Positions 1 to 5,830 of a stretch of DNA of 7,908 nt are shown piece after piece. A program made the position numbers and the translations under genes. The stretch is taken from assembly GCA_001799195.1 (NCBI GenBank), contig MGSU01000081.1, forward strand, positions 5,952-13,859, in the 5' to 3' direction. Source of the DNA: Deltaproteobacteria bacterium RIFOXYA12_FULL_61_11. Lineage in GTDB: Bacteria > Bdellovibrionota_F > JAHFAK01 > YA12-FULL-61-11. The notes under the pieces were generated by a model. That model did not search any database, was not told the origin of the DNA, and worked only from the letters and a program-made list of their open reading frames with translations. Within the stretch, counting starts at the first letter, position 1. Each line of letters starts with the position of its first letter.

Positions 1-1159
1 CTTCGGCCTCCACGGTGCCGGTCATGATGTCTTCACCCAGCACGTTCCTGGCGACCTGCAGATGCATCCCCTGGCCGTTCCTGGGGTGACGGCTGTAGAG
101 AACCCCGGCGTGAGAACGTTCGTCGCGCACAGTGCATACCATGGTCTGGAAGATCAGGGAGGGATAATGCTGGACCGAGCCCATGAAGGTGTGCAGGAGG
201 TCCAGGTTCTGCCGATAATGAGCATAGGCCCCGGCGACGAAGAAATCGGCTTGGTGCCAGGGGTCTTCGAGGAAGGCTGGGTCGATGGATCCGACCGCAA
301 AGAGAAGCTCCTCGAGCAGGGCGGAGGTTCCGGACTTGGTGTTGTTCGACCGGGAACGATCGAGCAGGGATGCATACCGATGGTCTTCTTGCATGAGCAG
401 GAAATTGCGCAGGTTGTTGGCGAGCATACGCTCAGCGGCAAGGTTGCCATAGCGTGCAGCCAGGTTTGGTAGGTTGGGGTGGGTCACGCCGACGTTGAGG
501 AAAGTGTACATCACTCCGGGCATGTAAACAGGCATGGCGCAGCGAATGGCGAAGACCAGGGGGTCTGGAGAGGCGCAGTGCAGGACCTCGCTCATGTGGG
601 TGAGACCGGTAATGGCCTCGCGGACATTGGCTCTGCGCTCCGTTTCGCTCAGCAGATAGTTTTTCGCGCCGAGGATGATGAAGTCAGGGACGGGATACCC
701 TTGCTGGGCGAGACGTAGCAGGACGGCTCCCTTATGGCTGACCGCTTCGACGGGATATTGCAGTTCGCTGGTCGAGGGAATGAGATGCTCACTTTCGGTG
801 CAGACCGGAGGCTGGGGTTTCGCGAAGCGTTCATGGAAGACCTGTTCAGCCGCAGCATTAGCGCGGGAAGCCGCGCCGAGGTCGCCGGCACGTGCTGAGA
901 CGATGTCCTCGAAATGCGCAGTGGCTCTGGCCTCGTCGGTCTGACAGAGCAGAGCTAGGTCGAGTTCTCGCACGGAGAGGGTAATGGTCTGCTCATGGTC
1001 GCGGGAGGATTTCCAGGTTACCCGAGGGGGGAGATAACCCGGGAGGGCTTCGCGTGGGAGAGAGGAGTCATATCTCCTCCTGCATTGGAGCACGCTCCGC
1101 TGGTTGGGGAAGGCGCGCTGGAGTATGAGGAACTGCGATCGTTCTGGGCACGCTTCCAT
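1..1159 (-). CDS. PPDK-like N-terminal (ATP-grasp) protein, partial at 3' end
   Basis: The gene runs off the left edge; 386 residues are visible. From about residue 138 it follows the N-terminal nucleotide-binding half of pyruvate phosphate dikinase: SHKGAVLLRLAQQGYPVPDF (141-160) matches the glycine-rich lysine segment, AIRCAMPVYMPGVMYTFLN (204-222) matches the family's RSGA..SMPGMMDT.LN block, and AGVLYSRHPRNG (351-362) followed by LGEDIMTG (374-381) matches the GVAFTRDP...GED block. PPDK interconverts pyruvate and PEP with ATP and phosphate in central carbon metabolism. Oddities: about 120 extra residues precede the ATP-grasp part, the SGA after the conserved Arg is CAM, and the Glu and Gln of the family's GE(F/Y)LINAQGED segment read Q368 and L374. 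The phosphohistidine and PEP/pyruvate domains lie outside the window, if present. The start is the ATG at 1157-1159, with GAGG five bases upstream and an in-frame stop ten codons further up. The relationship is clear; dikinase activity is uncertain. Confidence 0.8.
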   Translation of the reverse strand, partial: MEACPERSQFLILQRAFPNQRSVLQCRRRYDSSLPREALPGYLPPRVTWKSSRDHEQTITLSVRELDLALLCQTDEARATAHFEDIVSARAGDLGAASRANAAAEQVFHERFAKPQPPVCTESEHLIPSTSELQYPVEAVSHKGAVLLRLAQQGYPVPDFIILGAKNYLLSETERRANVREAITGLTHMSEVLHCASPDPLVFAIRCAMPVYMPGVMYTFLNVGVTHPNLPNLAARYGNLAAERMLANNLRNFLLMQEDHRYASLLDRSRSNNTKSGTSALLEELLFAVGSIDPAFLEDPWHQADFFVAGAYAHYRQNLDLLHTFMGSVQHYPSLIFQTMVCTVRDERSHAGVLYSRHPRNGQGMHLQVARNVLGEDIMTGTVEAE

Positions 1160-1202
1160 GCTAACCTCGTATGGTCCCGCTCATCCCATGGTGATATTCG
1201 AG

Positions 1203-1229
1203 AGCATACTCTTCTCGTATACAAGTCAA
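1203..1229 (-). promoter_or_regulatory. Candidate promoter for the PPDK-like gene
   Basis: On the minus strand TTGACT (1224-1229) is followed after 15 bases by TATGCT (1203-1208). The boxes are good, but the spacer is shorter than the usual 16-18. The site lies about 45-70 bases upstream of the start codon at 1159 and downstream of the hairpin at 1257-1284, which fits a new transcription unit. Confidence 0.35.
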
Positions 1230-1256
1230 GGCTGATCGACTCCTCGAGCCGATAGG

Positions 1257-1284
1257 GAAAAGCTGCTCATTGAAGCAGCTTCTC
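1257..1284 (-). terminator. Stem-loop between the NifU-like and PPDK-like genes, probable terminator
   Basis: An 11-bp stem (one G-U wobble when read on the minus strand) encloses a 6-base loop: AAGCTGCT, TCAATG, AGCAGCTT, with GAG and TTC extending the stem. It lies 57 bases past the stop of the NifU-like gene. The T run is only four bases and sits inside the 3' arm, so it could be a weak intrinsic terminator or an RNA-stabilising hairpin. The rest of the 182-bp gap (1160-1341) holds only the candidate promoter. Confidence 0.5.
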
Positions 1285-1341
1285 GGCAATGGATGCTATG
1301 GCGGTTTCCGACGAGTTGGGCAACAATGAGGTAGGGACCTC

Positions 1342-1560
1342 TCAGAGCAGTTCAATCCTCGCGAGTTCCGGTACGTCCTGACGCAGCATGCGTTCAATGT
1401 CGGGGGTGAAAGCACGCAGGTAGTCACTCTCCCCGAGCGGGGCGAGCAAGCGTAGGACCAGGGTGCCGTCGGACTTCAGTTCGACCAATTCCAAATCCCC
1501 TCCATCTCCTTGTAGGTAATGTCGTACCTTGGTCACCGCTGCCTTGATACGTTCATCCAT
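1342..1560 (-). CDS. NifU C-terminal (Nfu) domain protein lacking the cysteine pair
   Basis: A 72-residue protein that is essentially one Nfu domain. MDERIKAAVTKVRHYLQGDG followed by GDLELVEL matches the family's helix plus DGGD(I/L)xLVE motif (DGGD at 19-22), and DIERMLRQDVPELARIELL (54-72) matches the closing I(E)xxLxxxxPE(L/V)xxV helix and strand. Nfu proteins hold an Fe-S cluster on a Cys-x2-Cys pair, usually in G(A/G)CxGC, and pass it to client enzymes. Here that stretch is APLGES (40-45) and the whole protein contains no cysteine, so it cannot carry a cluster in the usual way. The start is supported by GAGG, which overlaps the upstream stop codon (TGAGG), eight bases before the ATG. The gap to the upstream gene is only 10 bp, so the two are almost surely co-transcribed. 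The fold assignment is good; the function is open. Confidence 0.8.
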   Translation of the reverse strand: MDERIKAAVTKVRHYLQGDGGDLELVELKSDGTLVLRLLAPLGESDYLRAFTPDIERMLRQDVPELARIELL

Positions 1561-1570
1561 CGGGTAGTCC

Positions 1571-2104
1571 TCAGGGCTTTGCTAGGTGCTGCAGATTGGT
1601 CAATTGTCCCGGACCGATGATCTTGCCGAGGGTGCAGAGGAAGGTTTTTCCACCGCGCTGTTCGATCAACAAGCGATAGTGGCGATCCTGTCCGAAATAG
1701 GTCCACGCCACCAAGTCGGATCCTCTGGTTTGCCCTTGCTCGTGATACGCCCCGGCGAGACTTGCCTCGAGATGATAGTCTTGGTTTTCCAGGTTGAGTT
1801 GCTCAGGGGGATCGTCGTGTTCGAGGATGTGCAAGACGAGGGTCGGGTCGAGTTTCTCGAGTGAGGTCACCCGACCGAGCACCACCTCGTCCGAGCTCGT
1901 CTTGGTGAGCAGGCAAAGGTCTTCTTGGCGACGTAGTTCCCAAACCAGTTGTTCTCCAGGGGGTTCTTCCCATATATAACGGTGCATTGCCGCGACCCTC
2001 CAGGTCTGACGGTCGAGGTCGAGGCTGTCTCCGGGACGAGCCTCGGCGAGGAATGCCGCGCACCCCTTCGTGTCGCGTTTGCCGAACAGTTTTTCGAGAA
2101 TCAT
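1571..2104 (-). CDS. Hypothetical 177-residue protein, DUF4178-like
   Basis: I do not recognise this protein with certainty. It is soluble, with no signal peptide or membrane segment. It begins with a short basic head (MILEKLFGKRDTKG). Residues 25-75 contain PGDSLDLDRQTWRVAAMHRY followed by WELRRQ, which resembles the GD.v...g..y.V.g...y......W.eY.L pattern of DUF4178. The second half has LVAWTYFGQDRHYRLLIEQR (130-149) and then FLCTLGKIIGPGQLTNL (154-170), which looks like a second beta-rich repeat ending in the (V/L)G..I segment of such proteins. The ATG at 2102-2104 has GAGG seven bases upstream. It lies 46 bp after the dehydratase gene and 10 bp before the NifU-like gene, so the three probably form an operon. 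The DUF4178 link is a by-eye similarity only, and no function can be assigned. Confidence 0.75.
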   Translation of the reverse strand: MILEKLFGKRDTKGCAAFLAEARPGDSLDLDRQTWRVAAMHRYIWEEPPGEQLVWELRRQEDLCLLTKTSSDEVVLGRVTSLEKLDPTLVLHILEHDDPPEQLNLENQDYHLEASLAGAYHEQGQTRGSDLVAWTYFGQDRHYRLLIEQRGGKTFLCTLGKIIGPGQLTNLQHLAKP

Positions 2105-2150
2105 GCAGGGACCTCGTTCCGTGGATACCGTATCTCTGGGTAGCTCTGTT

Positions 2151-3935
2151 TCATGTCCTTCCTGGGCTGAGGTATGACTTGAGTCCGCCCGCGGCGAGAA
2201 TATCAGCTACTGTGCCGGTCAGGCGAGGGATGGGGAAACGCTGACTGCCAACCTCGATCCAGCCGGCCTGGAGATCGAGAGCGAGGATGTGACCCGGTCG
2301 ATAGGCAGTCACGGCTTCGGGGCAGACCAAGAGCAAGAGACCTTGATTGATGGCCGCGCGGTAGAAGATGCGCGCCGCTGATTTGACCACGACCGCGGCG
2401 ACCCCTGCGTGACGGAGCCCGACGGCAGGATGCTCTCGGGAGCTGCCGCAACCGAAGTTCTCTCCGGCCAGGATCACGTCTCCGGGTTTGAGCATCGCGC
2501 CGAAGCCTGGGATAACGGCCTCGAACAGGTGCGGTACAATAGCTGCGGGATCCGAACTCTTGATCTGGTAGGTGAGGTTCCCGGCGAACATCAAGTCCGT
2601 GTTCAGGTCATCGAGATCTGAGAGATCGAGGATTCCCCCGTGCCTGCGATCATGGGTAAGAGGCAAGGGTACCGCGTGGGTCTGGCGGCGCTGGACCTCG
2701 AAATGATCTCGGGGGTTACCAGGACGTGGATCGGTGATTGCTCCTTGTAGCGCCGACATTGCGACGACCGCGGGGGAAGCCAAATAAATGTTGGCGGTCT
2801 TGTTCCCCATCCTGCCCTTGAAATTGCGGTTGGCAGTGGAGAGCACGTTCCAGCCGTCTGCGGGAATGCCCTGACCCGTGCCGAGACAGGGACCGCAGCT
2901 CGCCGAAAGTATGCAAGCTCCGGCTTCGACCAGAGTGGCGATGATACCCGCGCGCAGAGCTGCCAGGAAGACGTCTCGGGATGCGGGAGTTACCAGGAAT
3001 TGCACTCCGGGAGCAATGTGCTTTCCGGCCAGGATCTTGGCGGCCAGGGCTAGGTCCTCGAGTCTTCCGTTACTGCACGTACCGAGGAAACATTGATGGA
3101 TCGGCGTGCCGACCACCTCGGAGAGTGAGCGTACGTTATCCACGGCGTGAGGACAGGCAACCAGTGGGACGATCTTGCAAAGATCGAGTTCCACGGTGCG
3201 CAGATAGTCGGCATCCTCGTCGCCGAACATCCCGGAGCCGCAGGTGGGACCGAGCGCCTTGGCCAGGATTGCATCGGCCGGGAAGACCGCGTTCTTGGCA
3301 CCCATTTCTGAAGCCAGGTTGCACAAGGTCATGCGTTCTGCGAGCCCCAGGGTGTCGACCCCGGGCCCGTGGAATTCTATCGAGAGGTAATTGGCGCCAT
3401 CGGCTCCGAGCATGCCGATCAGATGAGTGGCGAGGTCTTTGGCAAAGACCCAAGTAGGCAGCTTTCCGGTGAGGATCACGCGAAGGGTCTCGGGGACACG
3501 GAACCAAGTTCTTCCCGAGAGCCATAGACCAGCAGTTTCGGTGCGGTCGATTCCCACCGCCAAGGTATTGAAAGCACCCGCTGTACAGGTATGGCTATCG
3601 CTCCCGGCGATCAGCATGCCGGGACGGGCATGTTCGGCCATAAGTTGATGGCAGATGCCCGAACCCGCGTCGTGGAAATGGGTAAGACCTTGCTCGGCGA
3701 CAAAGGTGCGCACGGCTTGGTAGTCGTTGGCTAGCGCTGCGTTCGTCGGTGGCGCATTGTGGTCGAGGGTGATAACCAGACGTTCGGGGTAGCGAACCCG
3801 GCCTCCGCCCATGGAAGAGAAGGTTTTGGCTATGCTCGCGGAGTTGTCATGACTGAGGATGAGATCGGGAGCCGCAGTGACGACCTCACCGCGGCGGGCG
3901 CACAGTATTTTCTCGGCGAAGGTGGAGCCACTCAT
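2151..3935 (-). CDS. Single-chain LeuC-LeuD-type hydro-lyase (aconitase superfamily)
   Basis: A 594-residue [4Fe-4S] dehydratase that would isomerise a hydroxy-di/tricarboxylate through its alkene. The catalytic large part covers about residues 1-405: LSHDN (27-31), LDHNAPP (57-63), GSDSHTCTAGA (111-121), TWFRVPET (143-150), cluster ligand Cys287 in GTCSNGR, and Cys347 and Cys350 in SCGPC. A linker (about 405-432) leads to the swivelling LeuD-like domain with DDLNTDLMFAG (442-452) and ENFGCGSSREHPAV (492-505). LeuC and LeuD are usually separate proteins; here they are one chain. The TWFRVPET and GADGA features are closer to isopropylmalate dehydratase/homoaconitase than to Aquifex-type aconitase, but the NLTYQI loop in the small domain does not match the common YLR loop, so the substrate stays open. 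The ATG at 3933-3935 is chosen because AGAAGG lies five bases upstream and MSGSTFAEKIL matches the family's first residues. A GTG at 3992 would add 19 atypical residues. Confidence 0.88.
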   Translation of the reverse strand: MSGSTFAEKILCARRGEVVTAAPDLILSHDNSASIAKTFSSMGGGRVRYPERLVITLDHNAPPTNAALANDYQAVRTFVAEQGLTHFHDAGSGICHQLMAEHARPGMLIAGSDSHTCTAGAFNTLAVGIDRTETAGLWLSGRTWFRVPETLRVILTGKLPTWVFAKDLATHLIGMLGADGANYLSIEFHGPGVDTLGLAERMTLCNLASEMGAKNAVFPADAILAKALGPTCGSGMFGDEDADYLRTVELDLCKIVPLVACPHAVDNVRSLSEVVGTPIHQCFLGTCSNGRLEDLALAAKILAGKHIAPGVQFLVTPASRDVFLAALRAGIIATLVEAGACILSASCGPCLGTGQGIPADGWNVLSTANRNFKGRMGNKTANIYLASPAVVAMSALQGAITDPRPGNPRDHFEVQRRQTHAVPLPLTHDRRHGGILDLSDLDDLNTDLMFAGNLTYQIKSSDPAAIVPHLFEAVIPGFGAMLKPGDVILAGENFGCGSSREHPAVGLRHAGVAAVVVKSAARIFYRAAINQGLLLLVCPEAVTAYRPGHILALDLQAGWIEVGSQRFPIPRLTGTVADILAAGGLKSYLSPGRT

Positions 3936-4068
3936 GGGAACCTTCTCTGATAAGCCCTGGACCACCGCGAAACTACCACGAGCGCTCTCCACCTGTAAAT
4001 ATCCGATGCAGGGTGGGTGCAGGAGGCAGGCCCAGAGAAGCCTGAGGTGTGTGCAGGCCGGGGTTTCG
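3936..4068 (-). other. Intergenic gap upstream of the dehydratase gene
   Basis: This 133-bp gap separates the mutY stop from the dehydratase start. I see only the ribosome-binding site AGAAGG (3941-3946), a small palindrome GAGCGCTC, and a weak stem (GCCTG/CAGGC with a 9-base loop) just past mutY that lacks a T run. No convincing -35/-10 pair is visible, so the dehydratase group may either have a non-canonical promoter or be read through from the upstream operon. Confidence 0.4.
3941..3946 (-). promoter_or_regulatory. Ribosome-binding site fixing the dehydratase start
   Basis: AGAAGG on the minus strand stands five bases before the ATG at 3933-3935. The alternative upstream GTG (3990-3992) has no comparable site, so the shorter protein is preferred. 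Confidence 0.65.
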
Positions 4069-4911
4069 TCACGGTCTCACCCGGCCGGGCAAGTGCAGAT
4101 ACTCCCCGTCGCGGTCGAGGAGTCCTTCTGTCTGGAGAGCGTCGAGCAGGAGCGGGAGGTCCGCTCGCTGGTATTCGGCTTGGAGTTCCGCTACGGACAG
4201 GATTTCACCCGCGACGAGGCGACGCACGAGTTGCCCCCGAACCCAACGCGAAGAACCGGAAAATGCGCTCTGACGGGAACGTGCCCGGACCCCGGTCTCG
4301 GTAGCGGTCAACACCGTTGCCCCCAGATCCATCAGAGCATTGTACCAGTCTCTGGAATGTCCAGGAGGAACGATCGCACCTGCTAGGGCTTCGAGCGTAC
4401 TCTGCGGCAGATCGGGAGGGAGTTCGAGCCGGTGAAGGAGGACTCGGCGCACATTGGTGTCGACCAGGCCGACATCCCGGTTGTGGGCAAAAGCCAGGAT
4501 CGCCGCAGCCGTGTACCTGCCGACACCGGGGAGAGCCAACAGGGAGCCGAGCTCGGTTGGCAAAACTCCGGAGTGTCTTTCAAGGACTACACCTGCGAGT
4601 TCGTGGAGTCGTACTGCTCTCCGGTTGTAACCGAGGCCCGACCACAGGGCTAGGACCTCCGCCCTGGACGCTGCCGCTAGATCCTCGAAGGTCGGTAAAC
4701 GCTCCAACCAAGCGAGGTAACGGGGGATGACCCTCGTTACTTGGGTCTGCTGGAGCATGGTCTCGGAGACGATCACTGCATAGGGATCTTGGGTGTGGCG
4801 CCAGGGCAGGTCTCTGGCGTGAACTCGATACCAGTTCAAGACCTCGTCCTGGAACTGCTTGATCTTCCCCAAGTCAAGACCGAGTTCGAGCAGGATAGGT
4901 TCAGTTCTCAA
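4069..4911 (-). CDS. mutY: MutY-like adenine DNA glycosylase without Fe-S cluster
   Basis: About 280 residues. MutY removes adenine paired with 8-oxoguanine or G in base-excision repair. Seen here: LPWRHTQDPYAVIVSETMLQ (MutY block with the catalytic Glu of SExMLQQT), WSGLGYNRRAVRLHELA, the helix-hairpin-helix LPGVGRYTAAAI with the MutY-type Tyr where endonuclease III has Lys, and VDTNVRRVL with the catalytic Asp. After ALMDLGA the usual C-x6-C-x2-C-x5-C cluster loop is replaced by a shorter segment, and the protein has no cysteine at all. The C-terminal part, SGSSRWVRGQLVRRL followed by LLDALQTEGLL and YLHLPG, resembles the short winged-helix-like tail of actinobacterial MutY rather than the NUDIX-like 8-oxoG domain of E. 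coli MutY. The start is TTG at 4909-4911, with GGAG seven bases upstream, overlapping the end of ldcA. TTG at 4870-4872 would give an E. coli-like N-terminus but has no ribosome-binding site. Confidence 0.85.
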   Translation of the reverse strand: MRTEPILLELGLDLGKIKQFQDEVLNWYRVHARDLPWRHTQDPYAVIVSETMLQQTQVTRVIPRYLAWLERLPTFEDLAAASRAEVLALWSGLGYNRRAVRLHELAGVVLERHSGVLPTELGSLLALPGVGRYTAAAILAFAHNRDVGLVDTNVRRVLLHRLELPPDLPQSTLEALAGAIVPPGHSRDWYNALMDLGATVLTATETGVRARSRQSAFSGSSRWVRGQLVRRLVAGEILSVAELQAEYQRADLPLLLDALQTEGLLDRDGEYLHLPGRVRP

Positions 4912-5830
4912 AACAGGGCTCCGGCAGGACCAAGTCGGGTCTCGTCTTTCGCAAGCAGGCCCGGGCATTGTGGGGGAGATAACAATTCTCGGGTCCATGG
5001 GAAATCGGGAAGTCTGCCACCACCGGGACTCCGGAGGGCAGTTTCTCGAGTACCGAGGCACCTACCTTTTTGCGGGCTATGGGCATGTCTCGGTCGAGGA
5101 AGATACCCAAAATCACGGCGGCCACCGAAGAGAGTTTCCCGGCCAGGGCAAGTTGGGTCAGACTGCGGTCGATCTTGTACAGAGGTTCGTTGATGTCTTC
5201 GAGGAAGAGGATCCTGCCGACTGTATCGACCTCGAAAGGGGTGCCCAGGGAGTGGGCCAGCATGGTCAGATTGCCCCCGACCAAGCGTCCTTCTGCTTCA
5301 CCACGACGGAGGAAGACGGTGGAGGTTCCTTGGGGAAGGAGTAGGTCTCCTTGGTTTTGTTGCAGGAAGAAGTTCGTAAAGGTTTTTAGTGCGTTGTGTC
5401 GGTAGTTGCGGAAGCCGCTCAGGAGCATGGGACCGTGGAAGCTGATCAGATCGAGTTTCCGAGCCAGGAAGAGGTGTAAGACGGTCAGGTCTGAAAAGCC
5501 GATAATCACCTTGGGATGACGTGCTAGGCTGTCGAGGGAGAGCCCGGGGAGTATCCTGGAAGTGCCGTATCCTCCTCTGACCGCGAGGATACCGCGATAG
5601 TCGGTGCTGTCGAGAGCGGTTTGCATAGCCATAAGACGGTGAGTATCTTCGGCGGCAAACAAGGGGTGTCGCCGGAGGAGCGGAGCGGGAAGCTCGAGGG
5701 TCAATCCAGAAGAGGAAAAATTCGAGGTCGCTCGTTCGAGGACCTTCGAGGAGAACCGACCCGCAGGTGCGACGAGAGCGAGCCGGTCACCTCGGTGCAG
5801 CCTAGGGGGGCGCAGTGGCAGAGAGGTCAT
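4901..5830 (-). CDS. ldcA: Muramoyl-tetrapeptide LD-carboxypeptidase (peptidase S66)
   Basis: A 309-residue protein of normal length for the family. LdcA cleaves the terminal D-Ala from the L,D bond of murein tetrapeptides in the cytoplasm during peptidoglycan recycling. All expected marks are present: GDRLALVAPAG near the N-terminus (14-24), AVRGGYGTSRILP (83-95), the nucleophile Ser113 in GFSDLTVLH, Glu211 in LFLEDINEPLYKIDR, and His278 in FPISHGPEN, which gives the Ser-His-Glu triad of S66 peptidases. There is no signal peptide, in line with a cytoplasmic enzyme. The ATG at 5828-5830 overlaps the stop of the ABC ATPase gene in the sequence ATGA, so translation is probably coupled. The stop at 4901-4903 lies inside the start region of mutY. 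MccF-type immunity proteins share the fold, but the short spacing and the canonical LdcA motifs favour LdcA. Confidence 0.93.
   Translation of the reverse strand: MTSLPLRPPRLHRGDRLALVAPAGRFSSKVLERATSNFSSSGLTLELPAPLLRRHPLFAAEDTHRLMAMQTALDSTDYRGILAVRGGYGTSRILPGLSLDSLARHPKVIIGFSDLTVLHLFLARKLDLISFHGPMLLSGFRNYRHNALKTFTNFFLQQNQGDLLLPQGTSTVFLRRGEAEGRLVGGNLTMLAHSLGTPFEVDTVGRILFLEDINEPLYKIDRSLTQLALAGKLSSVAAVILGIFLDRDMPIARKKVGASVLEKLPSGVPVVADFPISHGPENCYLPHNARACLRKTRPDLVLPEPCFEN
4919..4922 (-). promoter_or_regulatory. Ribosome-binding site supporting the TTG start of mutY
   Basis: GGAG inside the end of ldcA precedes the TTG at 4909-4911 by seven bases. No ATG or GTG is available in this frame near the expected start, so a rare TTG start overlapping ldcA is the best reading. 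Confidence 0.5.

Noticed and set aside
62-944. Chain of open frames on the plus strand (62-472, 479-718, 675-944)
   Set aside because: They lie antisense to the PPDK-like gene, whose motifs are clear; the plus-strand translations show no family resemblance.
2116-2150. Small palindrome GATAC-G-GTATC between the dehydratase and the 177-residue gene
   Set aside because: Only a 5-bp stem with a 1-base centre and no T run; too weak for a terminator, and no known operator matches.
2981-3457. 158-residue open frame on the plus strand, with other long antisense frames across the dehydratase
   Set aside because: High-GC shadow of the dehydratase gene; Arg/Pro-rich with no domain.
3936-3992. GTG start at 3992 extending the dehydratase by 19 residues
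   Set aside because: No good ribosome-binding site, and the added residues have no counterpart in the family, whereas the ATG at 3935 has AGAAGG and a family-like start.
4022-4060. Weak GCCTG/CAGGC stem after mutY as a terminator
   Set aside because: Short stem, 9-base loop and no T run.
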